From Lactuca virosa (Eukaryota > Streptophyta > Magnoliopsida > Asterales > Asteraceae): a stretch of 64,000 bases of DNA. Positions within the stretch are counted from its first letter, which is position 1, and the number at the start of each line of letters is the position of its first letter. Under the pieces are notes generated by a model that saw only the letters and a program-made list of their open reading frames with translations, made no database searches and was not told the DNA's origin. This document shows positions 22,328 to 34,791 of the stretch, piece after piece. A program made the position numbers and the translations under genes. Location of the stretch: contig CAKMRJ010005523.1 in assembly GCA_928212115.1 (NCBI GenBank), forward strand, positions 109,777,332 to 109,841,331, in the 5' to 3' direction.

Positions 22328-23862
22328 GACTCCCTCCCAAATGATCGCAATTTTTTCGTCTTTATTTTTTCATATATGAGGTGGCAATCATCTTTCCCCA
22401 AGGGGGTTAGGGCACCCTCTTCAGCCTCCAACCCTCTATCACGAAACCCTAGCCTCCCTTTGAGATTTTTGGCTCATTTTGGTGCTCTTGGTACACTTTG
22501 AATGATAAGAAGAAGGTTTTGGAGAAAAGATCAAGCAAGCCACTCTACTCCACCCTTGGAATCATTCTTTGGAACATTTTTAAGACTTAAAGCTTCTACA
22601 TTTATGATTCCTTACTTGTAGATCTAGTTTTCTTTGTATGTCTTAGTCCATAAGTGGAGTTCGTATGTTGGAATGAGATAAAGTTTGCAACTTTATGGTT
22701 CATCAAGGTCCCTTGATCCTTATATCTTTCAGATCTAGAATGTGGTTGAGTTTTGGAAGCTTTGCATGAGTTTTAGGTCATATCCATAAAGTTAACATTT
22801 TTATGAGCCTTCAGAGCCCTTAAAAGCTTTCTAAAAAGTTGGAGTTGAAGGCTTAATGGATTAAGGACTCAATCTATAAAGATTTTTCCCCAACCGGTGG
22901 TCACGACATGGCATGGATAATGTCACAACATGAGGATTGAGGACTCTTCAATTATTTTTTCCTAATGTGTTCACGATGTGGCCAATGAAGGTCCACGCGG
23001 TCGTGTCTACTGATTGAGTTGTCCGTGATCGAGTTAGCTGAGTTGGAGTGTGACCGATTTTGGAATCGGGCTGAGTGCGTTCTCATGACGTGACCATGGG
23101 CTGGTCACGACGTGAGGGTCAGCTGTTGGAAATGTTGATTGTTGACTTTGACCTTGACCATTGACATTTGGCATGGATTGACTTTTGGTCAAATTTCTAG
23201 TTTTAGAAGGTAGACTAAGGGTTTACCTTGTGTGTTTTGTAGGAGGTGTTTAGCACCTATTCGTTGGCTCTGAGAGTTGTTGGTTGTTGATTTCGTCAGC
23301 AAGGTAAGTCTTATACTATGTAGGATGATAGTTGTCTTTGTGATACCTCCATAGAAGACCAGGTGGCGGCCCGTGGCATATATATGAAAGACCAGGTGGT
23401 GGCTCTTGACAATTGTATGCAAGACCATGTTTTGGCCTCGACAAATATATATAGATTTCTAGTTGTTTGTGTGATGCTTGCATGGAAGACCAGAAGGTGG
23501 CTTTTAGCACTTATACGTAAGACTATGATTTCGCTCCTGGTGTGGCAAGGAAAAACCATGGGGATAGCCCATGACACTTATATGTAAGACCATGGGGGTA
23601 GCCTATGGCAATATATGTATGGTATGTGGTATTTTGGAGAACTAACTAATATTTGTGCTTACAGTTTTATGGTTTAAACATTTTTAGGTACTTTCAGTTC
23701 CAAAGAGAAGGACCCAACTTGATTGCATAGCATCCCCTGATGGATTTTCCGCATTGATTGTTATTGTTTTACTCTGATGATTGAAAGATACATTTTACTT
23801 TGATTGTATGGATTTTATCATTTAAAAATGAAAATTTTTGTCGGTATTTTTGGGACGTTACA
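22328..23862 (+). repeat. Gypsy LTR remnant I, split on its left by solo LTR F
   Basis: The right end TTTTTGGGACGTTACA at 23862 and the segment GGTATTTTGGAGAACTAACTAA..AGGTACTTTC..GGACCCAACTTGATTG match the plan of the E LTR end (29998-30099, 30272). A TATA-like CATATATGAGG at about 22370 and CACGAAACCCTAGCC leader fit the promoter of such an LTR. Its left end must lie before F (left of 18991) and was not found, so solo or full status is unknown. Confidence 0.55.
22900..23125 (+). promoter_or_regulatory. Paired TCACGACGTGA-type palindromes in LTR I
   Basis: TCATGACGTGA and TCACGACGTGA (about 23092 and 23114) are separated by 11 bases, 22 bases between starts. Decayed pairs with the same spacing are seen near 22905/22927 (TCACGACATGG, TCACAACATGA) and 22976/22998. 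The core CGNCG is the same as in the ACTCGNCGAGT motif of E and E2. Confidence 0.5.
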
Positions 23863-23960
23863 ACGGTGGAGATAAATGACGACAAAAATGGCAGCGATGG
23901 TGGTTTCGATGGTTTCCGACGTAAATGGTGGTGGCAGCAGCGGTGGTTTCCGGTAAAGCA

Positions 23961-24064
<104 letters not shown>

Positions 24065-25095
24065 TCATGTATGTGTGGTGAGGGCATTTAGGGTTAGGTT
24101 TATATTTTATTTTTTGTATTATTTTTACTCAGAAAAATTATAAAAATAATAATAAGAGAAAATCCATCATCTTAAATATTAAAAAAAAAATAGACCAAAA
24201 CCGTAACAAAATCAAAGTTTTGGACTAGTGGTGCTAGTCCAAAATTTTTTGGACCAAAGTGGCAATTTTCGACTAACCATAAAGACCAATTTTTCAATTT
24301 TGTATTTTTGATAGGATAAATTTTTGGTCCTAATTTTTTTTGGCTATTTTAAAAAAAAATTAAAAATAAAATAAAATGAATATAAATAAATAATAAAATT
24401 GATAAAAGTAAAGTAAATAATAATTATATGAAGTCTAAAGGGTATTTATGATGAAGTAATGAGATTGTATTGCTCATATTGGTCTATGGTGGGATATTAT
24501 TGCAATTGTTGTATGTAACCATTTAGATGGAGTTTTTAAGACTAAGAATAGAGAAACCGAAATGGTTAGTTTAATCTATGATCCAATAATGTTTGGTATC
24601 ATATGAGAGTGTTTAAACATGAGTAATGAAGTTTATAAAGCATATTAATTATGAAAAATTGTTTAGAATAGTGTTGAAAGTGTTAGAACTTGAATTAGCA
24701 AAGTAGGATGCTATTTTGGGAAAAATTGTGTGTTCTAGCTAAACAAACGCCTCGTGTGTGTTTGAAGTCATAAAAACACACGGATTGTTCTCCACATGTC
24801 ATTTTCTTGTAACTTATACGTTTGAGCTCTGATTCGCTTCTCGTCCCCTTTATTTTTACGTAAGATATGGTGTGACCTTGTAGGCACATTTTGGTATTTT
24901 AGTAAACCATGTTTGAAATCAATGGGTGGTGATTGGAGATCATCAAGCTTAAAATAATGAGTTGTTGCATTGTTAACCATTTGAAGTGAGTTTACCGGGA
25001 GCACATATACATATATTTATTTCTTATTTTGGAATTTTCTTTTTCTACTATATGTTAGATATGCTTTGAGTTGTTATTGAATTATATGTTGTTTC
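24065..25095. other. AT-rich spacer without recognisable features
   Basis: No coding frame with domain content. The part at 24190-24350 (AAAGTTTTGGACTAGTGG.., GGACCAAAGTGGCAATTTTC) is similar to the DJ-1 5' flank near 16756-16830, so both may be copies of one old repeat. Confidence 0.35.
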
Positions 25096-25890
25096 TGTTA
25101 GATTAGTGTCTAGGCCCATAACAATATTTGGTATGTACTTGACCCGGTTGTAGAATGGTCTTTTTGGGTCGCCTTCACCAAAGCAACTGGACAGGTTGAT
25201 TTATGGATAGAGAGAGAGAGGATATTATGGTTTATTAATATATTATATGAATAATATATTAAAGGAGAAATCATATTGTTTAATTAATATTGGTCAAGAA
25301 TTAATTAAGAATTAATTTTGTGGTTGAAAGAGATTAATTAAATAAAAGGGACTTGAATTGTCAATTATAAGATAATTGAATTTGGGTTGTGGATCTTGTG
25401 GATTAAGGGAGTGGATGATTTTAAGGTGGGAGCCCACTTAGAAATCGTCCAAGGGCCCTATTCCACAAGGTTCTTGGAGCTGCTTAGGGCCTAAGCTATC
25501 CAATTAGGGTTTTGACTGAAACTCTAACAACTCAGCTATTTAAGGACCCCTAGGGCTGCATATTTTGGCTACCAGAAGAAACCCTAGAGTTCCTATAGCC
25601 AAAAATTGTGCCTCCATTACCTCTCTTCTAGATTATCTTCTTGACTTGGTGTTTGTAAGCCATTAGAGGTATTACACTTGGGATACTAGGCCCTCGAAGC
25701 TTGAAGATTCTTGCAACAATAAAAAAGGTAAACATCTAAATCTGTTTTATATGTATTTCGATTTTGATATGCTAGATCTAGGGTTTGTAAGCTTTGGATA
25801 AAAATTGCATGTACAATAGAGAAACCTAGATCCAAAGCTTTAGGGTTTTGCATGTGCACATAGGAATGTTCTTTTGCTCAAAACCCATCA
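25096..25890 (+). repeat. 5' LTR of Copia A (795 bases)
   Basis: Starts TGTTAGATTAGTGTC, ends AAACCCATCA, and is followed at 25892-25904 by TGGTATCAGAGCC, the initiator tRNA-Met primer-binding site. A TATA-like TATTTAAGG lies at about 25537. It is related to the LTRs of B and C (shared GGTATGTACTTGACCCG). Confidence 0.85.
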
Positions 25891-25891
25891 G

Positions 25892-25904
25892 TGGTATCAG
25901 AGCC
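25892..25904 (+). promoter_or_regulatory. Primer-binding site of Copia A (initiator tRNA-Met)
   Basis: TGGTATCAGAGCC, two bases after the LTR end. Confidence 0.9.
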
Positions 25905-27219
25905 TTGCTTGGTTTCTATTGTATTTGATGCACTACATGTTTGTTCATTGCTTAAAATCGATTTTCTTGCCTTCTGCCTGACAGACTCGTCGAGTCCCAA
26001 AGTGAACTCGACGAGTCAGATGAACTTGGCGAGTTCTGTAAGGGACTCGGCAAGTCGGGGAGTCAGACAGAGGGAATTTCGGGATTTTTGCTTATTTTGA
26101 CTTGGGATAATTACCATAACTGTTTTTAATTAATAAAATCCAAATTTTATTGATTCTATGTGATTATCTTTGTCAAAACAAAAGATATTTATCATTTAAC
26201 TAGATAATTATTACCTTATTTGATAAATCTTAATTATTTGAATTATTTGATCAATTATCTTGCATGAAATTGGATTAGATCAAAATTAGATAATCACCAA
26301 TTAATTGTTTAATTATATTATTTGAATTTTGATCTAGATAGTTTTGAAATGTTTCAAAACTTGCCCTCAAGTTTTGAAATTTGAATTTTGATTAAAAGTT
26401 TAATTTGAAATAATTAAATTCCAAACCCTAGAATTTTACAAGTTTAAAATTCACCCCTATACTATTATAATATCATAAGAATAATTATTATATAATGCTA
26501 GTCTTACCGTTAGTAGGCCTCATTCACGAAGCCGATCTATAAGGGGGGTATAAGGTTGTTGCCTATAAAATGTCAGTTTAATGGGTGTCCACTCTCACTC
26601 ACCGCTTCCTTGATTGGTGGAGGGTCGTTAGCCGAACGTATAGGATAGGGCAACTAATTCCTCATTAAAAGTATAATGATTATACAAAGTAACTAAATGT
26701 TTTTATAAAATTCCCAATCTTAGTTACTTTAGGAAAAATGTGAAAATGATGCTATTCCCAATCGGCACACTAAGTTGGGTCTAACAAAGGTGGCAAAGGG
26801 TGACTCGATGTTTGTCATAGATCAGTGGAGCGTGTGTGGCTAACCGGCACATTGATTAGGTGACTGTAGCATCGAGGGCACCATGTACATTTGCATGGTT
26901 ATTCACATCTTGTTTGTGATCCTCGGTATCCCAGTCACAAACTTGAAGGGCATATCGAGATTTAAACATGCCATTGAAAAGTTCAATGAATCTTAAAAGA
27001 TCTAGGAGTTTTCAATACATTTAAAACTTAATTTTTTTCGTTTTTCATGGTGGAAATTAGTGAATCGTCATTCACTTACCTTCAAATTATTTTCAATTTA
27101 AATTACGGCATCCCTCTTTTAAGTTGTGAATAATGTTGTTGGATCCTAACCCTAATTTCTCATTTGGGTGTTTAATTGGGGATTCTTGTCTAATCAAACT
27201 TTGTCTCTTTTCCTTTCAG
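25905..27219 (+). other. Untranslated leader of Copia A, with ACTCGNCGAGT motifs
   Basis: A 1.3 kb leader without coding content. At about 25984-26062 it holds four variants of ACTCGNCGAGT (two perfect, with a 10-base gap, then ACTTGGCGAGT and ACTCGGCAAGT, also a 10-base gap), the same motif as in gypsy E/E2. Near 27105 it has GATTACGGCATCCCTCTT-like sequence also found in B. The gag ATG follows TTTCAG. Confidence 0.6.
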
Positions 27220-27635
27220 ATGTCTAACTCGAACAACAACAACGCTTCAGGCTCAACCTTTTCCGACTTATTCTTACTCATGAATTTGTGTGGGAGGGTG
27301 ATTTTCGATGGGACCAATTTCAGTGATTGGATCCGCAACATCCGCATGGTCACCCGCTACGAGGACAAGGAGTATGTTCTCGATGAAAAGATGAAGGAGG
27401 TCAACATCAACACTGCTACTCCCGAGAAGATCGCTGCCTTTGAGGCCCACGAGCGAGATGGTACGAAAGTCCATTGCATCATGCTCGCAACTATGACTGT
27501 CGAACTCCAAGAGTCCTGCGAGGACTTCTAACCCTATGAGATGCATCAGGATTTACTGGACATGTACCACCAAAGTGCCAGGCAGGAGAGGTACGAGATC
27601 ATCACTTCGATGATCACTACCAAAATGAGGGACGG
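27220..27635 (+). pseudogene. Copia A gag, N-terminal part
   Basis: Starts MSNSNNNN and contains the Copia gag hallmark VIFDGTNFSDWIRNIRMV followed by a helical segment. An in-frame TAA follows CEDF at 27531, but the family sequence continues (DLLDMYHQSARQERYEII) up to the insertion of LTR D at 27636. The last five bases, GACGG, are repeated where gag resumes at 57628. Confidence 0.85.
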
Positions 27636-27826
27636 TGTGACAACCCGAAATTTCTCTCCGTATAAGCCATTCAATTCAATCAAATTCAGACTCGTTTCTA
27701 CTATCTTTTAGCATTGTTTAGGGTCTGTTTGAGTGTCCTAAGCTTAGTAAAATCAAGGTTGAGGTTTAGGGATGTGTTACCAAAGTCATAAAGTTTCATT
27801 TCGGGCCAAACACTCCTTCAGGAGGA

Positions 27827-28440
27827 GTGTACGGCCGTACACCCCCTCATGGCCGTACACTCCCACCTATATAAGTGGTACTTAGCCATTTTTCAACATT
27901 TTACACACTCCCAAGCCAAGATTTCAGGTTTTCTCTCAACTATCATCACATTTCTCACCAAGATCTTCAAAGATGTAAGTGTTTCCCACCTTGATTTGTT
28001 GCCACATTACTTTATCTAGGGGTGAATCCATGTTTTCATCTCATTAATTTCATCATTGGCTAGATCTTCATCTTTCACCAAGAACACACACTAGTTCTTG
28101 GTGGCTGTAAACCCTCTTCAAGCTTCCAAATCGTGAGTAATTGTTTCCTATGCTTGTTACCTACTAGACACACTTGTTTTTCACCTTAAGATCGACCATC
28201 TTAGCAAGAACATGAAGGGTGTACGGCCGTAGACCCAGGTGTACGGCCGTACACACCTCATAGGGCCGTAAACCCTATTTGATGCTCACTAGTGGCCTTA
28301 AACTTGCATTAAAACTAAACATGGGACCAAGAACACTCCCTTGATGATAGTTAGGACCTTAAAAATACCTCAAATACACACTTCTTCCTGAGTGTACGGC
28401 TCTAAACTCATTGGCCGTACACACCTTTGTGTGGCCGTAC
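27827..28440 (+). promoter_or_regulatory. GTGTACGGCCGTACAC palindrome clusters in LTR D
   Basis: Three clusters. First: perfect 16-base palindrome at 27827-27842 and a half-copy centred at about 27852, just upstream of the TATA box. Second: centres at about 28226, 28246 and 28265. Third: about 28400, 28414 and 28434. Spacing within clusters is mostly 18-20 bases. The core CGGCCG is shared with the palindromes of element G. Confidence 0.6.
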
Positions 28441-28520
28441 ACCTCCCTCATTCAATCACATATGATTTTAACACTTAGTTTCAAGTGTTTCCTAGTCCAT
28501 ATGGTGGTTTCCTATCATAA

Positions 28521-28794
28521 TGTAACATCCGGTCTTCCAGGTATATTATTCTCATTAAATAATTTGAGAATCTTGGAGAGACTCGACGAGTTGACGCCTC
28601 AACTCGTCAAGTAGGATCGTGACTTGTGACGTGTATTAATGAATGGACTCGACAAGTCTGTGAGCCGACTTGCCGAGTCAACACTGTTGAGGGAAACCCT
28701 AATTTAGCGGGCATGTGGCCTATATAAAGGCACTTATAGCCTCCCTTTGGCGGCCACACTTCCCTGAGAAACCCTAAACGACCTTGGAGCTCAT

Positions 28795-28836
<42 letters not shown>

Positions 28837-30272
28837 CTAACTTTGAGATCTTTGGTGCATTTGTGGAAGGGAGAAGAGAGTTTTCAAGCAAGGAGTAAAG
28901 GTGGGGCATTGGATCTGCTAATACTCGTCCAGGAGCTTCTGTTTAAGGTATCAAGTTCGAACCTTTCCTTCTGATTAAGTAGATGACATTTTTGGGAGAT
29001 TAGGGCTCCTTTTTGTGTATATATTGGGACTTGAAAGGTTTGGGGTTCATGAGGAAGCTTGAACTCCAAATCTGGACTGTAGGAGACCCTTAACATCTAA
29101 AGGTTCAAGCTTTATTCTGATTTGGTGAAGTCCTTGTGAGAAAAACCTTTGTTAAGGCATGATCTTGGCATTTCTTGCCCAAAATGCCATGCATGGACGT
29201 AAAGTCTATGACTTTACATGATATTTGAGCCCTGAGAATGTGGATCTAGAGTTTGAGGAAGTATTCCGCCTTAAAATCGTCTGAATGCAAGCTGAGTCTT
29301 AATAGACTCGCCGAGTTGATGAGCCGACTCGACGAGTAGCTTAGGGTTTGTCCGATGAGTTGAATCGCGCTATAACTCGACGAGTTAGGGGTTAACTCGA
29401 CGAGCTGGACCTTCCTGAGGTTACTGAGAAACGATGGGACTCGACGAGTCGCACGAGTGCACTCGGCGAGTCTGGTCAATTTTGGATTGTTGACTAGAGT
29501 TTGACTTCCGTTGACTGTAAGGTCTGGTCAAATGAGTAGTAAAAGTCAGGGAGGGGTAAAATGGTCTTTTACCCATTTAAGGGACTAAGAGTGTAAGAGA
29601 AATAAACGAATAATGTAATTGAGTGTGAGGGGATTATTGATTAGAAATATTATCCATGTGATAGGCGGAGGATAGATCGAGGATTTCGAGCACGAGATTT
29701 TACTAGCTAGCTTACGAGGTGAGTCTTCTCACTATACTTTACCTTGAGTGGTATTTATGTGTGACTAGAGGGTCTTATGTGCATACTTGAGTTGTGCTTT
29801 ATTTGTGTGATATATATATTATGATATGTTATGCGAGGCTGAGACCAGACCGGAGGGTCCAACGAGCCATGGGACTGGAGGGTCCCAACCAGACCGGACC
29901 GGAGGGTCCAACGAACCGTGGGACTAGAGTGTCCCACTGAGACACATAGACTAGAGGGTCTTACAGTGTTATAGCCTCGAGTGGCTAATATGTTGTATGT
30001 GGTATTTTGGGGAACTCACTAAGCATTCATGCTTACCGTGTTATGTGATTATGTGTTTCAGGTACTTCCGAGGATCGCGGGAAGGCACCGACTTGATTGT
30101 ACACACACACACACACACCTGAGCTGGAGTTATATTTTTATGGATCCTGGATTGTGATAATTACTTTTTGAAAACTATGTTGATGACTGATATTTGGAGT
30201 TTTTTATATATGTGACATGTGTTTTGGTATAAATGAAAATGAAAAATTTGTTTGAAAATTTACGTCGTTACA
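28521..30272 (+). repeat. 5' LTR of element E (1752 bases)
   Basis: TGTAACATCC..GTCGTTACA. TATA box TATATAAAGG at 28721. Palindrome pairs ACTCGNCGAGT lie at about 28580/28601 and 28648/28669 (upstream of TATA) and 29307/29328, 29375/29395, 29441/29463. Several copies show G-to-A or C-to-T changes at CG (ACTCGTCAAGT, ACTCGACAAGT) where the 3' LTR keeps the perfect form. (GA)n at 28800-28834, (AC)n near 30102. Confidence 0.92.
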
Positions 30273-30275
30273 AGT

Positions 30276-30288
30276 TGGTATCAGAGAC
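30276..30288 (+). promoter_or_regulatory. Primer-binding site of element E
   Basis: TGGTATCAGAGAC, three bases after the LTR end; one change from the usual initiator tRNA-Met complement. Confidence 0.85.
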
Positions 30289-30897
30289 TTGGTTTGAGGG
30301 ATTCGGATGCACCTTCGGGTATGTCTGGACTCAAACTGAGGATTTGAGAAAAAATTTCAAGAAGAACGATTTTTCTAAAAACAAGTAAGAGTTTCTAAGA
30401 GAAAAGCGGAGAAGAGCAGTGTGTACAATCAGCCAGCGCCCGAACGGTGATTTCCCAAAATACCCTTACTTTACGTGTTACGAGATCTAGGAGATGACTA
30501 TGATATATTATGCATGCTAGAGAGTAGGCTAGGTATTTCATATCTTAGGACTAGAGTGGCCTCATTTGTGATGCCTTAGCCTAGGAGTTACTGTTACTGT
30601 GAATTACTTCGAGTGTGAGTAGGTAGCAGAGAGGAGTTTATGAGAGGTCTTCTAGAGAGTAGTCCGTTTTCTAAGAGGCATAGAGTACTTGCGATCTGGG
30701 ATCCTAGGAGGAGGACTTGGGGTGAGTACGGATGCGGTGTGGAAGGTAGTATTGGGCCCGTACTACTGGAAACACCAGATCAGTGAGCACCCCAAGTAAG
30801 AATCATTAGGGTGCTAAGGGGAGAGTAGGAGCGAGTGATCGAGTGTGAGTAATCTCGGTCGAGTCTCTGATTATTTGTGTTGTGTTTCAGAGACATC

Positions 30898-32448
30898 ATG
30901 GTGGTTACGCGCCACAACGCTGGAGGCAGTGGTACCAGTGGTACTAGTGACGAGGAGATTCGCAGGATGATCCACGAGGAGGTGGCCGCAGCCATTCGAG
31001 CAGAGATACCAGAGATGTGTGGGTGTATTAAGACCACCCTGATTAAGACGTTTGATGAGAGATATGCTGCTCTTACCGAGGTGGCTGCTGGTGCAGCCAC
31101 TGCATCCGTCGCTGCTGCTGTAGCCACAGGGAGGTGACTCATTGCTGTACCGGGAGTTCAGCAACGAAGCCACCATAGTTTGATGGGACTCAGGATCCGA
31201 TTGCTACGATGAGATGGATCTCTGATATCGAGGGATGGTTCTACACTTGTTCCTGTCCGGAACATTTGAGGGTACGGTTCACGCTAAACCAGCTTCGCTT
31301 GGGGGCGAAAGACTGGTGGAAGTTTCTGACAGCCAGTTTCACTCCTGCAGAGCACACTGTAGTGACATGAGAGAGATTTACCACGATGTTTCGAGAGGAG
31401 TATGTTCCCCCGGTGGAGAGGGAATGGTTGGCCCAGGAGTTTCTGTCCCTCAAGCAGAGGACAGAGTCAGTGACAGTGATTACGAGGATGTTCCATGAGA
31501 GGGCGTTATTCTGCCATGAGCACGTGTCTACCGAGCAGGCACGTATGAGCCGATATTTGAGCATATTGAGGAGGGATATCCGCGAGTTCGTGGCGAACTC
31601 GACTTATCGGTCATTTGCTGAGCTTAAGGCAAATGCCCGAAAGAGAGAGATAGAGCTGGAGACTCAGGCCAGGGAGGAGGCGGAGTCTCAGGGGAGGGAT
31701 CGGCGGCCGGCACAGTCTCAACCGGCAGCCAAGCGGGCAAAGCCCGCTAATTCGAGATATGTAGGCCAGAAGGGCCGCACTTGTGGGAAGTGCGGCAAGA
31801 GTCATGAGGGGGTGTGTCGAGCGGGTGTTTGCTACAAGTGTGGAAAAGAGGGGCATATCGCGAGGGATTGCCCCAAGGGATTCGCAGTCTGCTTTCACTA
31901 CAACCAGACCGGCCATCGGAAGGCCGAGTGTCCCCAACTGCTTCATGGATCAGCGCAGGGATCTGCACCTGCTGCTATTCGAGCTACAGAGAGTCGGCCA
32001 GCGAAGGCCGAGGCACCGGAGGCTCGTGGGAGAGCCTTACAGCTGACATCGGAGGAGGTTCGCGCAGCACCTGATGACGTGGCCGGTACTTTTCTTGTGA
32101 GTTCTGTACCTGCCTTGGTGTTATTTGACTCGGGTGTGAGTCGATCCTTAGTATCATTAGCATTTAGTTGTCACATCAGTATCCGACGAGAGGCGTTGAG
32201 TCGAACTCTGAGAGTTTCCATAGCCGATGAGCATGCGGTGCTTGCGACTGATGTTTTCCGAGGATGCAGGATAGAGATCTTCGGAGTCGAGTTTCCGATA
32301 GACCTGGTACCGATCGCGATGGGGGATGTCTGTGTCATCGTGGGCATGGACTGGTTAAGTCAATTCATAGCTGTTATTGACTGTGACCGTCAGCTGGTGA
32401 CCATACGAGACCCCAGTAGGGGAGTGCTTACAGTATATATGCCGAAGG
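30898..32448 (+). pseudogene. Element E gag and protease
   Basis: Starts MVVTRHNAGGSG. The frame breaks at 31137 and again before about 31380, after which a long frame to 32458 carries the end of the capsid domain, a basic linker, zinc knuckles and a retropepsin-like domain. One knuckle is canonical (CYKCGKEGHIARDC); the next reads CFHYNQTGHRKAEC and has lost its second Cys. The protease active site reads DSGVSRS where DSGASRS is expected. The frame is cut at 32448 by Copia B; the last five bases GAAGG recur at 39980. Confidence 0.88.
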
Positions 32449-33200
32449 TGTTGGATTAATGTCTAAGTCCATAACTATATTTGGTATGTACTTGACCCGA
32501 CCCGGCATGGTCCATTTGGGTTGCACTTCACCGGCACAATTTATATGGATAGTCTTTTGAGAATAGTATATTTATGATTTATATTAATATATTATAAGGT
32601 CTAATATATTAATATGGAATCATATTATTTAATTAGTATTGATCAAGAATTAATTTAGAATTAATTAAGTGATAAAAAAGAACTAATTAAATATGGACTC
32701 TTATATATATGGAATGGGCCAAGTTCATTTAGGTTGGGCTAAGCTTTCATGGATGGTCCATAGAGCTTTTAACCCATGGATCCTATGTAAATGAAAGGTC
32801 ATGGGTATTAGGGTTTACATGGATGTAACCCTAATCCTCCATAATATATAAAGGGGTCTTTGGCTCACAAAATTGACACAAGTGTGTGAAAATAAGAGTG
32901 AGCCGATTTTAGTGTGCATACATATTCTCTCAAGTTCTTCCAAGGTGTTTTGGTGATTTGTGATTCCATTTGAGGCTTCCACACTATTGGGGCTAAGCTC
33001 TTAAAGCTTGAAGACATCAAGCTACATCAAAAGGTATGTCATCTAACTAGAACTTTGTAGTATAGGTGCTTCATAATATGCTAGTTAGGATGAAACCTTG
33101 GAATAGTTAATATTTGCATGTATAATAGAGAAAACATAGATCCAAGGTTTATAGGGTTGCATGTACACCATAGGAGCGTTAGAATGCTCAAAACCCAAAA
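32449..33200 (+). repeat. 5' LTR of B
   Basis: 752 bases; followed by TGGTATCAGAGCC at 33202-33214, the Met primer-binding site. TATA-like ATATATAAAGG near 32842. Confidence 0.93.
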
Positions 33201-34791
33201 GTGGTATCAGAGCCTGGTTTGTTTTCTGTTATATTGATGCAAATGTTTATTTTCAAAGTTGGAAAAAAAAGAAAAAAAAACATGACGTTTGTCAAATTTT
33301 AAGATAATTACTTGTTTTTGTGAAAAACTAATTATTTGTAAAATTTGAATCATTTGCTATATGAGTTGAATTAGGTCAAATTTAGTAAAAGATAAAATGA
33401 TATGATTATTTTATTAGTTTTAAAAGTTTGATCTAAAGAGTTTTTTTGAAACCTCCATAAGTTGTGGATATGAAAAGGTTTTTAAAAAAATTGATTCAAA
33501 GTTTTTTATGGAGTTACAAAACTTGGTCTTAATGTTTTAAAGAATTCCATAACTTGTTCTTAAGTTATGGAACATGAAAAGTTTCATCATAAAACAAGTA
33601 TTTAACTCCATAAGTTATGGAATCCAAAAGTTTTCAAGAGTTACAAAACTTGCCCTCAAGTTTTGGAATTTGGAAAAAGTTTTTTTATGATAAAAAAAAA
33701 GAATTGAATTCTAAAACTCTTGGGTTCATAACTTAAACAATTAATTAAATGGTTTTAATTTTGAATTTAATAATTGGAATTATGATGTTTTATTGAATAA
33801 TTCAATTAACTCTTATGGACTTTATTAATAGATAATTAAAGTGTTTAATTAAAAGAGAATTAATAATTCCATAATGACATGGTTTAAATTTAATTAAATT
33901 AAGAGTATAGTTTAATTAATAGAGTAAACCACCAAGTATTTTAAATGTCTAAAATACACCCTTATACTATTATAATATTAAAAGTTTAATATATTATATG
34001 TATAAGAGCAAGTCGTCTTACCATTAGTAGGCCTCATTCACGAAGCCGGTCTAGAAGGGGGGTATAAGGTTACTGCCTATAAAATGGCAGTTTAATGGGT
34101 GTCCACTCTCACCACCGCTTCCTTGACTGGTGGAGGGTCGTTAGCCGAACAGGTAGGACAAGGACTATAATTCTCCCTTCATTAAAAGTATTAATGATAA
34201 ATACTAAGTAACTAAACTTTTTATAAATTCCCAATCTTAGTTACTTAGGAAAATGTGAATAAGGTGCTAATCCATGAAATTACACTTTGCACTTTGTTTA
34301 AGCTGTTAGTGGAGCGTGTGTGGTTAACCGGCACACTAACCTGGACTTAACAAGGTAGGCAAAGGGTAACTTAATGTTTATCATAGTATCGTTGGAGCGT
34401 GTGTGGTTAACCGGCACATCGATTGAGGGGTAAATATTAAGGGTACCAAGTATATTTGCATGGTTACTTCACACCTTGTTTTGTGATCCTCGGCATCCCA
34501 GTCACAAAACCTGAAGGGCACACTCGAGATTGAAACATGCCATTGAAAAGTTCAATGAATCTCAAAAGAATCTAGGAGTTTCAAAACCAATTAAAACCTA
34601 ATAATACATTTCGTTTATTTGGTGGAAATTGGTGAATCGTCATTCACCTACCTTCAAATATTTTATAGCTTGGATTACGGCATCCCTCTTCCAAGTTATA
34701 AAATAGTTTGTTGGGTCCTAGCCTTAATATATCATATTGGGTGTTATATTAAGGACTTAAATCAACTTTACGTGAATTTCTCCCATTGTTG
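33201..34791 (+). other. Leader of element B
   Basis: AT-rich non-coding sequence. It shares segments with the Copia A leader, for example TAGTAGGCCTCATTCACGAA followed by GGGGGTATAAGGTT (26513 and 34026) and AACCGGCACA, so the B and A leaders are homologous although their coding parts differ. Confidence 0.65.
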
